Numbered from the stretch's first letter, positions 7,724 through 19,058 are shown. The stretch: 64,000 nt of DNA from Rhizobium phaseoli (GCF_003985125.1 NZ_ML133573.1:124001-188000), one strand, 5' to 3'. Numbers and translations are program-made. Notes: generated from the sequence alone by a model not told the origin.

Positions 7724-9796
7724 CTACCGCCCCTCGCGCCACCACATGGTCCCGAAGGCGAGCAGCAAAATGCCGACGCCAGCAAAACCGGCAAAGAGCG
7801 GCAGCGTGTTGATGCCCTTCAAGACTGTTTCGCTGGTCATGCGGATCATCATGCGGTCATTGTCGGAGACGCGGACCTGGGCGCGCACGGGCAATATCGG
7901 CGGCACGGTGATCGCGCCCTTTTCACTGGCGACGCGAGTCACGAGACCTTTGCTCCTGTCGATGACAGGTTTCAGCACATTTGTCGTCGAGATCATGGCC
8001 TTGAATTCCGGCGCGTCGACGGCGCCGATATGGACAAGGGTCGACAATTTGCCGTTGCGGATTTCGAAGAGGCCGATCTCGTCCATCCGCTTCTCCGCCT
8101 TGTAGAGGCCGGGTTCGGATTGGGTCAGCGGCAAGGTTTCGGTCTTGCCGGAGGGATAGCGTACGGTGGCATTCCCCGGATTGTCGCCGATCGTCTGGCG
8201 GGTGATTTCAAGGGTCCGGCCGGAAGCGCGCGCCGTCAGCGCTTCTTCCTCGAGCGCCGGCTCCTTCATCAGCCAATGGGCGATGCGGCGATAGAGCGAG
8301 ACATTCGGACCGCCGCCTTCGAAACCGCGAGCCCAGAGCCAGCCCTGATCGGAGAGCAGCATGGCGACGCGGCCCTGGCCGGCGCGGTTCAGCACCAATA
8401 GCGGATGGTTGTCGGCGCCCAGCATGATCGTCTCGCCCTGCGGCCGCTCGACGTCGACGCTGCGGAACCAGCGCCCCCAATGCGGCGGATCCTCGCTCGA
8501 GCCGTCCAGACCGCGCGTGACGGGATGCTTGCGGCCTTCCTCGGACAGGCGAGGGTAGAAGGCCTTCTCGATCATCCGGCCTGTCGGCTCGGCCGGCAGC
8601 ACGGAGGCAAGCGGCGTCATCGCGATCGATTCCGGGCTTGCATGTTCCGGACCGGCGGCGATCAGCAGGGCTCCGCCGTTCTCCACATATTGGGCGATGT
8701 TGTCGTAATAGAGCATCGGCAGCACATTCGCCCGGTCCTGATAACGGTCGAAGATGATCAGGTCGAAATCCTTGATCTTGTCGATGAAGAGTTCGCGTGT
8801 CGGGAAAGCGATCAGCGACAGCTCGTTGATCGGCGTGCCATCCTGCTTTTCCGGCGGACGCAGAATGGTGAAATGGACGAGATCGACCGAGGCGTCGGAT
8901 TTCAACAGGTTTCGCCAGGCGCGTTCGCCGGCATGCGGCTCGCCGGAGACAAGCAGGACGCGCAGATTCTGGCGGATGCCGTCGATGACGTGGACGGCGC
9001 GGTTATTGGCAGTGGTGACTTCGCCGGGAAGTGCCGCGACCGAGAATTCGAGCACGTTGCTGCCGCCCCCCGGCACCTTGAAGGAGAAAGGCGTATCCTG
9101 GCCGGGTGTCGCTTGCAGGGTGGCGATTTCATCACCGTTGATCTTCACCGTGACGTCGGCGGTGCCGCCGGGGCTCGGGCCGTCGTCGAAGACGCGCAGG
9201 ACGACCTGCTGCTCCTCATTGACGATGCCGAAGCGCGGCCCCTTGATGACTTCGATGCGGCGATCGAATTCGTTGGCCTTGCCGGTGATGAGGCCGTGGA
9301 TCGGCGCGTCGAAACCGAGGGCCTGATTGGCGGCCGGAACATCGTGGACTTCGCCGTCGGTCAGCATGATGGCGCCGCCGATGCGGGACGGCGGAACATC
9401 GGCAATGTTGGCCGACAGGGCGTCGAACAGGCGCGTCGACGGCACGTCGGAATTGACGTCGCCTTCGACATCGATGAAGCGAGGCTCTATCTGCGGAAAG
9501 CGGGCGAGCTGGGACTTCAGGGCCGCCAGCGCATCGTCGGTCATCTTGGCCCGGTCGGGCGTCTGCTGGCTCTGGCTCCGGTCGACGAGAACGGGGACGA
9601 TCGTCGACAGCGGATCCCGATCCTCCTGCAGCAGCACGGGATTGGCGAGCGCCGTCAGCAGGGCGAGTGCCGCCAGCGTCCTGATCCAGGCGCCGCGGAT
9701 GCCACGCCAAATCGCGAAGGCGGCGATGACCGCGCCGATGGCGGCAAGTGCCGCCAGAACCGGCCAGGGCAGAAAAGGCGAAAAGTCGAAGGTCAT
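7724..9796 (-). CDS. Large membrane protein of the MoxR/DUF58 operon
   Basis: 690 residues. Two N-terminal membrane helices (about 10-27 and 35-55) are followed by a vWA-like domain (VPVLVDRSQSQQ, MLTDGEVHD) and beta-rich domains. A region near 290-480 has the fold signature of glutamine amidotransferase-like proteins (LLVSGEPHAGERAW, YVENGGALLIAAGPEHASPE). A C-terminal membrane helix (LFAGFAGVGILLLAFGTMWW) comes last. The bulk is predicted periplasmic. It starts one base after the stop of the DUF4159 gene. By analogy with Bat-type operons it probably works with MoxR in assembling or chaperoning envelope complexes; the biochemical role is unknown. Confidence 0.85.
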   Translation of the reverse strand: MTFDFSPFLPWPVLAALAAIGAVIAAFAIWRGIRGAWIRTLAALALLTALANPVLLQEDRDPLSTIVPVLVDRSQSQQTPDRAKMTDDALAALKSQLARFPQIEPRFIDVEGDVNSDVPSTRLFDALSANIADVPPSRIGGAIMLTDGEVHDVPAANQALGFDAPIHGLITGKANEFDRRIEVIKGPRFGIVNEEQQVVLRVFDDGPSPGGTADVTVKINGDEIATLQATPGQDTPFSFKVPGGGSNVLEFSVAALPGEVTTANNRAVHVIDGIRQNLRVLLVSGEPHAGERAWRNLLKSDASVDLVHFTILRPPEKQDGTPINELSLIAFPTRELFIDKIKDFDLIIFDRYQDRANVLPMLYYDNIAQYVENGGALLIAAGPEHASPESIAMTPLASVLPAEPTGRMIEKAFYPRLSEEGRKHPVTRGLDGSSEDPPHWGRWFRSVDVERPQGETIMLGADNHPLLVLNRAGQGRVAMLLSDQGWLWARGFEGGGPNVSLYRRIAHWLMKEPALEEEALTARASGRTLEITRQTIGDNPGNATVRYPSGKTETLPLTQSEPGLYKAEKRMDEIGLFEIRNGKLSTLVHIGAVDAPEFKAMISTTNVLKPVIDRSKGLVTRVASEKGAITVPPILPVRAQVRVSDNDRMMIRMTSETVLKGINTLPLFAGFAGVGILLLAFGTMWWREGR

Positions 9797-9797
9797 C

Positions 9798-12614
9798 TCA
9801 TTGTCCTAACCGTTCAAGGAGGTCGGGAACATGAACCTGGTCGGTCTTGTAGTTGCCGGTCAGCATATACATCATGATATTGACGCCGGAACGATAGGCA
9901 TATTCGCGCTGCCCTTCGTCGGAGGGCACGGTCGGCAGCATCGGCACGCCGTTGTCGTCGACCGCCCAGGCGCCGGCGAAATCATTGCCGGTGATCAGGA
10001 TCGGCGAAACCCCGTCGGCAGTCGCCGCCGATTTTTCGGTTGTTTCGCGGCCGCCGCCCTGCCGGGCCTCGATCCAGAGGGGGCTGCCGGCATAACGGCC
10101 CGGAAAGCTCTGCAGGAGGTAGAAGGATTTCGTCAGCACGTGATCTGATGGTACCGGCTCGAGCGGCGGAATGTCGAGATTGGCAAGGATCTCCTGCAGC
10201 CTCTGACCGTTGGCGCTGACATTGCCGCCATTGTCCAAGGCGCTGATCTGATCGCGCGTATCGAAAAGCACTGTGCCGCCGTTGCGCATATAGGCGTCGA
10301 TGCGGCTGATCGCCGCCGTCGACGGCATCGGGGCCGTTGCCGAAACCGGCCAGTAGATGATCGGATAGAAGGCGAGTTCGTCCGTGGTTAGGTCAAGGCC
10401 GACGGGCGGCGCCGGCTCCAGCGTCGTGCGGAAGGTCAGGAACTGGGTGAGGCCCTCGAGACCGCGTTCGGATATATTGTCCACCTCCTGTTCGCCGGTG
10501 ACGACATAGGCGAGGTGGGTGTTGTCAAGCCGCTGCAGGATCAGGTCGTCGCCGGGCTGAGAATCGTTGGCGTGCAGCGTACCGGGCGGCAGCAGGAAGG
10601 CGGCGGCGAGCGCTATCGCGATCACGCTCATGGTGCGGGCAGCCGGGCGCATGCGCGAGAAGGCGCCGTTCATGAAGAGGACGATCAGGCTGTCGGCCAG
10701 CAGCAGCAGAAAGGCGGCAAGAAAGAGCGCGGGTTTTGCCGACCAGCTTTCGCCGCCGATCAAGCCTTCGCGCACAGCCGTCGCCCCTGCCGTGTCGAGC
10801 GGCTTCAGTTCGGCGCCCTCCGGCAGCACGTTCAGAGAGGTGAAACCATCTTCCGAACCATAAAGCCCGGGCGGATTGTCGAAATTCGCCGTCGGCTCCG
10901 TTCCGGCCTTTGGAGTGAGCGGCCGCGCCGAACCCGTCTCGGAGATGAGAGCGCCCTTGGCCGTCAGCATGCGGAATGGCGGCAGCGTCTCGGCCACACG
11001 CGCATTGCCGCGGGCCTCCGACGTCACACCGCCCGAGCGCGATATTTGCAGAAGATGACGCAGCATGTCGACAAAAGTGCCCGAAATCGGCAGATCCGAC
11101 CAAGTCGCTTCGGCGGTGACGTGAAACAGAACGATCTGGCCGGATGCCAGCGGCTTCATCGTCACGAGCGGCGTGCCGTCGGCAAGGCTCGCCCAGGTGC
11201 GCTCGGCAAGATCGGGTGTCGGTTCGGCAAGCACCTGCCGCTTGACGACGACGTCGGAAGGACGCGCTATGCCCGAGAAAGGCCCGAAATTCGGAAATTC
11301 GGCCAGCGACTGCGGTTCGCTCCAGGACAATGTGCCGCCCAGCGCTCGTTCTCCCTGGCGCAGAATGACGGGGATGAGAGGGTCGTCGGCAGGTGCTGCC
11401 GCCATGCGCGGGCCGGCGAAGCGCAAGAGCATGCCGCCATTCGATATCCAGCGCGTCAGGGGTTCGTAGGTGTCCTCCGGGAGCCGGCCGATATCGGCCA
11501 TGATAATGATCGAGGGATTGCTGGCGAGAAGTTTCGGTATGGCAACCGAAAGATCGGAATCGCCGGGCTGGATTAGATCCGCATAGGGCTGCAGCGCCCG
11601 CTGAATATAATAGAGCGGCGACAGCAGCGGCTGGAACTCGTCCCCGCCTGCTCCCGACAGCAACACCACGCGGCGGCGCTTGAATGCGTCGTCGAGAAGA
11701 TGGACCGCGCCTGCTGTCGCGCCGTTGTCGACGCTGATGCGCGCGAAATCGTTGCGCATCTCGAAGGGGGCAGTGATCGAACTCGTCGCGACGCTTTGGC
11801 CGGGACGGAAGTCCACCCGACCGTTGGCGATCGAGCGGCCCTGGCTGTCGACGGCGTTCAGCGCTACGGATGCGGCATGCGCAGCGTTGAGTCGCGTGAC
11901 TTTGACGGTCATGGCATCAGCGGCGTTGTTGGCCGCGGTGATCGCAATCGTCCGCGCGGCATCGCCCTCGATCAGGCGCAGATCAGCGGGCTGGAAATCA
12001 GCCAGCTGACGGACCGTTGCGTCGTCGGCTTCGGCGGCGGCGCCGTCGGTCAGAAAGGCGAGGGTTCCGGGCTTGATGCCGTTCAAGGCGGAGCGCAGCG
12101 CCTGGAAGGCGCGCTTGCGGTCCGGCGCCAGCGGCCGCGGCTCGGCGGCGCGCAGCTTGTCGCGGGCGGCCGCGGCGATGCCGGGCACGGCGTCGTTGGC
12201 CGGATCAGCAGTGAAGGCGATCGACACCGGCATGCCGGCGGATTCGGCATCGTCGATCAGCGCGTCGGCCGTCTGGACGCGCCGCTCCCAGTCGGGTGCC
12301 GCGGCCCAGCTATTGTCGACGAAGAGGACGAGCGGGCCGCCCGATGCGAGCGAACTGGTGCGCGGATTGAAGACCGGATCGGCGATTGCGAAGATGATGG
12401 TGGCGGCGAGCAGCATGCGCAGCAGCGTCAGCCACCAGGGGCTCTGGGCCGGCGTCTCTTCGCGCTTCAGCACCGATGCGAGAATCTTCAGCGGTGGAAA
12501 GATCTCGCTCTTCGGATGTGGCGGCGTCAGCCTGAGCAGCCACCAGATCACGGGCAGGGCGATGAGGGCGCCGAGAATGGCGGGATAGGCGAAAGCGAAG
12601 GGAAGAGCGTTCAC
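9798..12614 (-). CDS. BatA/DUF4159 membrane protein
   Basis: 938 residues. The N-terminus carries the BatA-type aerotolerance segment (PFAFAYPAILGALIALPVIW, then a second helix near 55-80) and a vWA-like domain (VLFVDNSWAAAPDWE). Middle beta domains follow, then two helices around 640-690. The C-terminal ~220 residues form the DUF4159 domain (LDLTTDELAFYPIIYWPVSA, MRNGGTVLFDTRDQ). Its start overlaps the stop of the DUF58 gene by 4 bases, which implies translational coupling. This protein and the next are the usual partners of MoxR and DUF58 proteins in Rhizobiales. Confidence 0.88.
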   Translation of the reverse strand: MNALPFAFAYPAILGALIALPVIWWLLRLTPPHPKSEIFPPLKILASVLKREETPAQSPWWLTLLRMLLAATIIFAIADPVFNPRTSSLASGGPLVLFVDNSWAAAPDWERRVQTADALIDDAESAGMPVSIAFTADPANDAVPGIAAAARDKLRAAEPRPLAPDRKRAFQALRSALNGIKPGTLAFLTDGAAAEADDATVRQLADFQPADLRLIEGDAARTIAITAANNAADAMTVKVTRLNAAHAASVALNAVDSQGRSIANGRVDFRPGQSVATSSITAPFEMRNDFARISVDNGATAGAVHLLDDAFKRRRVVLLSGAGGDEFQPLLSPLYYIQRALQPYADLIQPGDSDLSVAIPKLLASNPSIIIMADIGRLPEDTYEPLTRWISNGGMLLRFAGPRMAAAPADDPLIPVILRQGERALGGTLSWSEPQSLAEFPNFGPFSGIARPSDVVVKRQVLAEPTPDLAERTWASLADGTPLVTMKPLASGQIVLFHVTAEATWSDLPISGTFVDMLRHLLQISRSGGVTSEARGNARVAETLPPFRMLTAKGALISETGSARPLTPKAGTEPTANFDNPPGLYGSEDGFTSLNVLPEGAELKPLDTAGATAVREGLIGGESWSAKPALFLAAFLLLLADSLIVLFMNGAFSRMRPAARTMSVIAIALAAAFLLPPGTLHANDSQPGDDLILQRLDNTHLAYVVTGEQEVDNISERGLEGLTQFLTFRTTLEPAPPVGLDLTTDELAFYPIIYWPVSATAPMPSTAAISRIDAYMRNGGTVLFDTRDQISALDNGGNVSANGQRLQEILANLDIPPLEPVPSDHVLTKSFYLLQSFPGRYAGSPLWIEARQGGGRETTEKSAATADGVSPILITGNDFAGAWAVDDNGVPMLPTVPSDEGQREYAYRSGVNIMMYMLTGNYKTDQVHVPDLLERLGQ

Positions 12615-13531
12615 AGCTGCCCCCCATGCGTAGCCTTGGCCGGCATGCCGGACAGATACATGTGCACCGCGACCAGCGCTTCGGAGGCGAGGTGATCGGT
12701 GCGATGGCTCGTGAAGGTCCAGCCGAGATGGCGCAGCGACTGGCCGAGGCTCTCCCTGCGGGCGAGGTAGGCGTTGCGATAGGCCTCGCGGATATGTTCG
12801 GTGCGGCCGGAGATCAGCCTCGCTCCGGTCTCAGGATCGGTGAATTGGGTGCGGCCGCTATAGGGGAAGATTTCCTCGGCGGGGTCGGATATCTCGACCA
12901 CGTGGCCGCGTAGGCCGCGGCGGGCAAGCGGGCCGAGCCGTTCCATGATCGCCGGCGCGTCGTCGAGGAAATCGCCGATGAGGACGAGGTCGCTCCAGCC
13001 GCGGATCATCCCCGTTTCCGGCAGGCCGCCGGCCACCGGCGCGTGCATCAGCGCGGAGGCGAGGCGTTCTGCTGCCGTGCGAGTGGAGGCGGGTTCCATG
13101 ATGCCGGGGCAGCCGATGCGTTCGCCGGAGCGAGAAAGGATTTCGGCCAGCGCCAGCATGACGACCAGCGCCCGGCTTTCCTTGGAGGCGCTGCCATAAC
13201 TCGACTTGTACATCATCGAAGGCGACAGGTCGCACCAGAGCCAGATCGTATGCGCTGCCTCCCATTCGCGCTCGCGCACATACGTATGGTCGTCGCGGGC
13301 AGAACGGCGCCAATCGATGCGCGACAGGCTCTCACCCTCGGCATAGGGACGGAACTGCCAGAAATTCTCGCCGATACCGCGCTTGCGGCGGCCGTGCCAG
13401 CCGGCGATCACCGTGTTGGCGATGCGCTTGGCCTCCACCAGGCAGTCCGGCATCAGGGCGGCCCGCTGTCTGGCGCGGGAAAGGGCATCGCTGCCTGACG
13501 TCGGGTTGACGATCTGTCCGATAGATGCCAC
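12611..13531 (-). CDS. DUF58 domain protein
   Basis: 306 residues with the hallmark DUF58 stretch (RRKRGIGENFWQFRPYAEGE, then IDWRRSARDD). A vWA-like fold follows (IWLWCDLSPSM). DUF58 proteins are regular partners of MoxR ATPases, which act on vWA-type clients. It is cytoplasmic; no membrane helix is evident, unlike longer DUF58 proteins. It sits 13 bases downstream of moxR and overlaps the following gene by 4 bases. Confidence 0.92.
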   Translation of the reverse strand: MASIGQIVNPTSGSDALSRARQRAALMPDCLVEAKRIANTVIAGWHGRRKRGIGENFWQFRPYAEGESLSRIDWRRSARDDHTYVREREWEAAHTIWLWCDLSPSMMYKSSYGSASKESRALVVMLALAEILSRSGERIGCPGIMEPASTRTAAERLASALMHAPVAGGLPETGMIRGWSDLVLIGDFLDDAPAIMERLGPLARRGLRGHVVEISDPAEEIFPYSGRTQFTDPETGARLISGRTEHIREAYRNAYLARRESLGQSLRHLGWTFTSHRTDHLASEALVAVHMYLSGMPAKATHGGQL

Positions 13532-13544
13532 GCGTCCGGCTTCC

Positions 13545-14555
<1,011 letters not shown>

Positions 14556-14713
14556 GGGCATCTCCAACGGCTGAAATCATTCGGCAGCGAATCGGCGGAC
14601 TTATACATCTGCCTCATACTCGATAGAGTTATGGAGATGCGACGGGCTGACAAGTTCGTTACGAATGACTATCTCGTGACTTCACTTCGTTAAGGACAAA
14701 CCGGGACGGAAGA

Positions 14714-15337
14714 ATGGCAGCCGAGGAAATCAGCGGACAGGCGGATGCAGCGGGACTTGCCGCGCTGATTTCACGCGCGTCCGAGGAAAACAGCGGTAAA
14801 AAACGTGGACTTCCGCCGGTCGAGCGGTGGAATCCGCCGTTCTGCGGCGATATCGACATGGAGATCAGGGCCGACGGCACGTGGTTCTACATGGGCACGC
14901 CGATTGGCCGGCCGGCGCTGGTGCGGCTGTTTTCGACGGTTTTGCGCAAGGATGAGGATGAGAAGACCTATCTCGTAACTCCTGTGGAAAAGGTCGGCAT
15001 CAGGGTCGCCGACGCTCCTTTCATCGCCGTGGAGATGAGCGTGACGGAGCGGGAGGGCCGCCAAGTGCTGACGTTCCGCACCAATGTCGGCGATGTCGTG
15101 GAAGCGGGAGGAGAACATCGGCTGCGCTTTGCCATTGCGGGCGGCAATGCCGAACTGAAACCCTATCTGCATGTGCGCGGGCGGCTGGAGGCGCTGGTGT
15201 CGCGTGCAGTGATGTATGAACTGGTGGCACTCGGAGAGACCGTCGACGTGGAGGGGCAGGCGATGTTTGCTATCCGCTCCGCCGGCGAGGTCTTTCCTGT
15301 CATGCCGGCCGACGAACTGGATATGCTTTCCCGATGA
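14714..15337 (+). CDS. DUF1285 protein
   Basis: 207 residues, cytoplasmic. The DUF1285 signature is visible (VERWNPPFCGDIDMEIRADG, TWFYMGTPIGRPALVRLFS, VTPVEKVGIRV). Function unknown. Its stop overlaps the Nudix gene start (ATGA), and that gene in turn overlaps the CCA-adding enzyme the same way, so the three are one coupled operon divergent from moxR. Confidence 0.9.
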   Translation: MAAEEISGQADAAGLAALISRASEENSGKKRGLPPVERWNPPFCGDIDMEIRADGTWFYMGTPIGRPALVRLFSTVLRKDEDEKTYLVTPVEKVGIRVADAPFIAVEMSVTEREGRQVLTFRTNVGDVVEAGGEHRLRFAIAGGNAELKPYLHVRGRLEALVSRAVMYELVALGETVDVEGQAMFAIRSAGEVFPVMPADELDMLSR

Positions 15338-15984
15338 ATGATGCGATCACCCAACGACATCCGCTGTTCTCCGCAGCTGAATTCCGCCGCCGTGCGCTCA
15401 ATCAGAATGGCGGGCCTGTGGATCATGCCTGGCGTGATCACGGCGACCATGTCCTCAATCCCGACATCGTGGCTGAAGTGGCGACTTTCAAGCTGCGCGA
15501 TGCCGCGGTGCTCGTGCCCGTCATCGACGACGGCGAGGAAGCGCGGGTGATCTTCACCAAGCGCACGACGACGCTGCGCAAGCATTCCGGCCAGATCGCC
15601 TTTCCCGGCGGATCCATCGATCCGGCCGATATCTCGCCCGAAATGGCGGCAATCCGCGAGACGGAGGAGGAGATCGGGCTTGCCGGCTCCTTCGTCGAGA
15701 CGGTCGGCAGGCTGCCGAATTATCTCGCCTCGACCGGTTTCCGCATCACGCCCGTGCTCGGCGTCGTCAAGCGTGGTTTTGCCTTGCGGCCGAACCCGGC
15801 CGAGGTGGACGACGTGTTCGAAGTGCCGCTCTCTTTCCTGATGAACCCTGCCAATCACCGGCGCGACAGGCGCGTCATCGATGGCCTCGACCGGCATTTC
15901 TACCGTGTGCCCTATGAAACCAGGATGATCTGGGGCATCACCGCCGGCATCGTCCGCACGCTCTATGAAAGGCTTTATGCATGA
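15334..15984 (+). CDS. Nudix CoA pyrophosphatase
   Basis: Hydrolyses CoA and its thioesters to 4'-phosphopantetheine and 3',5'-ADP. 216 residues. The CoA-specific upstream motif is present (TTLRKHSGQIAFPGGSIDP) and the Nudix box is intact (RETEEEIGL). The C-terminal FEVPLSFLMNP segment is typical of the NUDT7/NudL family. It sits in the ATGA-coupled operon between DUF1285 and the CCA-adding enzyme. Confidence 0.92.
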   Translation: MNDAITQRHPLFSAAEFRRRALNQNGGPVDHAWRDHGDHVLNPDIVAEVATFKLRDAAVLVPVIDDGEEARVIFTKRTTTLRKHSGQIAFPGGSIDPADISPEMAAIRETEEEIGLAGSFVETVGRLPNYLASTGFRITPVLGVVKRGFALRPNPAEVDDVFEVPLSFLMNPANHRRDRRVIDGLDRHFYRVPYETRMIWGITAGIVRTLYERLYA

Positions 15985-17258
15985 CAGGCCTTGCCGACCA
16001 AGCATGGTTCCGCGATCCGGCGCTCGGCCGGATCCTTGCGCTTCTCAATGCCGGTGGTGGGGCCGGTGGTGGGTCCGACGGCGGGGAAGGGCGGGTGGTC
16101 GGCGGCGCAGTGCGCAACAGCCTGATGGGCTTGCCGGTCAGCGATATCGATATCGCCACGACGCTGACGCCCGAGATCGTGATCGAACGAGCGGCGGCGG
16201 CCGGAATCAAGGCGGTGCCGACCGGCCTGCAGCACGGCACGGTGACGCTCGTCATCGACGGCAAGCCTTTCGAGGTGACGACGCTTCGCACCGACGTCGA
16301 GACCGATGGGCGTCATGCCAAAGTGGCCTTCAGCACTGACTGGAAGGCCGATGCCGAACGGCGGGACCTGACGATCAACGCGCTCTATGCCGATGCGAGA
16401 GGCGAGGTGGTGGATCTCGTCGGCGGGCTTGCCGACATCGAGGCGCGCAACATCCGTTTCATCGGCGATGCGGCAACGCGTATTGCCGAGGACCATCTGC
16501 GCATTCTGCGCTTCTTCCGTTTCTTTGCCTATTACGGTTCCGGGCGTCCGGATGCCGAAGGGCTGAAGGCCTGTGCGGCGGCGCGTTCGAAACTGAAGAC
16601 GCTGTCGGCCGAACGTGTGTGGTCGGAGCTCAGAAAACTGCTTGGTGCCGCCGATCCCGGCCGGGCGCTGCTCTGGATGCGGCAGGTGGCGGTGCTGACG
16701 GAAATCCTGCCGGAGACCGAACGATGGGGGATCGACGCGATCCCCGCGCTGGTTGCCACGGAAAAGGCGCTCGGCTGGGCGCCCGACCCATTGCTGCGCC
16801 TTGCAGCGATCGTGCCGCCCGATGCGGCGCGGCTGGAGGCGCTTGCGGCCCGGCTGAAGCTCTCGAATGCGGAAGCGGCCACTCTCAAGGCCTGGGCGAT
16901 GGCGGCACCGATCGACGACGAGATTACGTCGGCCGCCTTCGAGCGGCTGCTTTACCGCAACGGCGCGGACGGCATCACGACGCGCCTGAAGCTGGCGCTT
17001 GGCGTCGCACGCGGGAGGGCCGAGGGCGATCTTAGCGAGATGGCGCGCTCGGCGCGGCTCGGAAAGCTCCTGGATCGGGCCATGACGTGGAAGAAGCCGC
17101 AGTTTCCCGTGAATGGTGCAGACGTGATCGCGGCGGGCATCCCATCCGGCCCGCGTGTCGGCGAACTGCTTGGCAGCCTGGAAAATCAATGGGTGGAGGA
17201 AAACTTCGCTTCCGATCGGGCAGTGCTGCTCGCGCGGCTGCAGGAACGAGTACGATAG
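15981..17258 (+). CDS. CCA tRNA nucleotidyltransferase / poly(A) polymerase family
   Basis: Adds or repairs the 3' CCA of tRNA without a template. 425 residues. The class II nucleotidyltransferase head is visible as VVGGAVRNSLMGLPVSDIDI (catalytic Asp pair) and RRDLTINALYAD. An RNA-binding motif follows at ATRIAEDHLRILRFFRFFAY. The C-terminal half is helical, as expected. The start overlaps the upstream Nudix stop by 4 bases. Confidence 0.93.
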   Translation: MTGLADQAWFRDPALGRILALLNAGGGAGGGSDGGEGRVVGGAVRNSLMGLPVSDIDIATTLTPEIVIERAAAAGIKAVPTGLQHGTVTLVIDGKPFEVTTLRTDVETDGRHAKVAFSTDWKADAERRDLTINALYADARGEVVDLVGGLADIEARNIRFIGDAATRIAEDHLRILRFFRFFAYYGSGRPDAEGLKACAAARSKLKTLSAERVWSELRKLLGAADPGRALLWMRQVAVLTEILPETERWGIDAIPALVATEKALGWAPDPLLRLAAIVPPDAARLEALAARLKLSNAEAATLKAWAMAAPIDDEITSAAFERLLYRNGADGITTRLKLALGVARGRAEGDLSEMARSARLGKLLDRAMTWKKPQFPVNGADVIAAGIPSGPRVGELLGSLENQWVEENFASDRAVLLARLQERVR

Positions 17259-17266
17259 TTGATACT

Positions 17267-17290
17267 GCGTCGCGTCCGGTGACGCGGCGC
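17267..17290 (+). terminator. Hairpin after the CCA-adding enzyme gene
   Basis: GCGTCGCGTC (17267-17276) pairs with GACGCGGCGC (17281-17290), one mismatch, loop CGGT, 9 bases after the stop. It lacks a T-run and may also serve the convergent DUF1059 gene. Confidence 0.45.
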
Positions 17291-17330
17291 TGTTATCGTC
17301 ATTGGGGCGCCAGGACTCGGCCACCGGCCG

Positions 17331-17516
17331 TCAGGCGGCGGTCGCTTCGTCGCGGATGCGGGCCTTGATGTTATCAACCATGTTTTCGCGTATGGTGGTT
17401 TCGCCGTGAGCGGATTTCAGATGCTCGACGGCGCGGCGGACCACTTCTGCGTCACTATCCGCCCGGGTGTGCCAGGCGCAGCCGGGAACAAGCGTGCCGC
17501 ATTCGAAAAGTCGCAT
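17331..17516 (-). CDS. Small DUF1059 protein
   Basis: 61 residues. It matches the DUF1059 pattern: an N-terminal CGTLVPGCAW (two cysteines), then a DSDAEVVRRAVEHLKSAHG helix and a C-terminal helix. Function unknown; such proteins are small and cytoplasmic. It is transcribed alone. Confidence 0.8.
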   Translation of the reverse strand: MRLFECGTLVPGCAWHTRADSDAEVVRRAVEHLKSAHGETTIRENMVDNIKARIRDEATAA

Positions 17517-17628
17517 GGTCTTCTCCTCTGTCTGAACACAACGGCCGTCGCGTTTGCACGCGATTGATGAAATGTACGGAGGACGGGAAGGTTCCGGCCG
17601 GCATCGAGTGACGACCGGAGAAGGTCTT

Positions 17629-17892
17629 TCAGTCGGGCATCGCCCAGGCTTTGTAGGTATCCGAGAGATGGCCGGGCGTGTTGCTGTTGGCTGCGTCGTT
17701 CTGCAGCTCTTCCGGCGACTTTCCGCCGGCCAGCTGTAGCTTGACCTGCTCGATGAAGCAGCACAGCGGCAGATCCGAGCCGCTCTTGGCCCGCAGTTTC
17801 TCGGCGATGCGTATCAGGAACTCGGGCGTGTCGATGGCACGGAATGTTTCCTGGACATCCGTGGACGCAGGCGAGCCGCTTTGTGTCGTCAT
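17629..17892 (-). CDS. Small hypothetical protein
   Basis: 87 residues from the ATG giving MTTQSGSP (the frame is open 11 codons further up). Helical, with a vicinal cysteine pair (LPLCCFIEQVKLQL). No family recognised and no signal peptide. It follows the same strand as the DUF1059 gene 112 bases downstream. Confidence 0.55.
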   Translation of the reverse strand: MTTQSGSPASTDVQETFRAIDTPEFLIRIAEKLRAKSGSDLPLCCFIEQVKLQLAGGKSPEELQNDAANSNTPGHLSDTYKAWAMPD

Positions 17893-17995
17893 GACAATCC
17901 TCCTCCGATTGTTACGCACGTACATATAAAGTTAGGACTCACTGAGCTTTTATGAAGGTCCCTCGGTTCGAATTTATCGATGAGATCTCATAGTC

Positions 17996-18907
17996 TCACG
18001 GCCAGCGTACGACGGGTGGCAGCGAGGAGAGAATGGACTCGACGTTGCCGCCGGTCTTCAGGCCGAAGATCGTGCCGCGATCATACAGCAGATTGAATTC
18101 GACGTATCGGCCGCGACGGATCAATTGTTCGTCACGATCGGCTTCCGTCCACAGCTTGTTGAAGTTGGAACGGACGATCTTCGGGTAAACCATGGCGAAG
18201 GCCCGGCCGACATCGCGGGTGAAGGCGAAATCGGCGTTCCAGCCGCCCGAGTCCTCGCTCGAATGCAACCAGTCGTAGAAGATGCCGCCGATGCCGCGAG
18301 GCTCGTTGCGGTGCTTCAGGAAAAAATAGTCGTCGCACCAGGCCTTGTAGGCATCGTAGTCGGCGACGGCATGATTGCGGCAGGCAATCTCCATGGCCTT
18401 GTGGAAGAGTTGGCTGTCCTCGTCCTCCTGCGTGCGGCGGCGCGACAGCACTGGCGTCAAGTCGGCGCCGCCGCCGAACCAGCGGCTGGTCGTCACCACC
18501 ATGCGGGTGTTCATATGCACCGCCGGGACGTTGGGATTGACGGGATGGGCGATCAGCGAGATGCCTGAGGCCCAGAACCGCGGATCGTCCTTGGCGCCGG
18601 GTATCTGCGCCCGGAATTCCGGGGAGAATTCGCCGTATACCGTGGAAGTATGGACGCCGACCTTCTCGAAGACACGGCCTTCCATCATCGACATCCGGCC
18701 GCCGCCGCCGGCCCCGTTTTCGCGCGACCAATCCTTGGCGACGAAGCGGCCGGGCTCCTGATCGGAGAGCGGGCCTTCCAACCCGTCTTCAAGAGCCTCG
18801 AAGGAGGCGCAGATCGTATCGCGCAGCCCTTCGAACCACGTGCGGGCGGCCTCCTTCTTCTCCTCGATATCGTCAGGCAAGCCGATCGGCAGTTCCGGTC
18901 TTTCCAT
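17996..18907 (-). CDS. hemF: Oxygen-dependent coproporphyrinogen III oxidase
   Basis: Haem biosynthesis: oxidative decarboxylation of coproporphyrinogen III to protoporphyrinogen IX using O2. 303 residues, normal length. The family signatures are clear: [20 protein letters not shown] and [20 protein letters not shown], with the C-terminal [20 protein letters not shown]. It stands alone. No FnrN/FixK-type box was found upstream by eye. Confidence 0.96.
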   Translation of the reverse strand: MERPELPIGLPDDIEEKKEAARTWFEGLRDTICASFEALEDGLEGPLSDQEPGRFVAKDWSRENGAGGGGRMSMMEGRVFEKVGVHTSTVYGEFSPEFRAQIPGAKDDPRFWASGISLIAHPVNPNVPAVHMNTRMVVTTSRWFGGGADLTPVLSRRRTQEDEDSQLFHKAMEIACRNHAVADYDAYKAWCDDYFFLKHRNEPRGIGGIFYDWLHSSEDSGGWNADFAFTRDVGRAFAMVYPKIVRSNFNKLWTEADRDEQLIRRGRYVEFNLLYDRGTIFGLKTGGNVESILSSLPPVVRWP

Positions 18908-19058
18908 GTCACGCCTCCAGCGGTCGGTATCCGCAAGGGAAACGACTCGCTCATTCTTGATTGCACCTCCGGTTTAGCAGGTGGCGCCGCATCTCGCCAA
19001 GCCGACAGGCGCGGGCATGTGCAGCCAAGATTCGACTCGCAAATCCGCGATTTCGATA

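Noticed and set aside
8405..9877. Long plus-strand frame (490 codons) over the minus-strand membrane-protein gene
   Set aside because: Antisense shadow: composition is Arg/Gly/His-rich with no domain, while the minus-strand frame has helices, a vWA-like domain and operon context.
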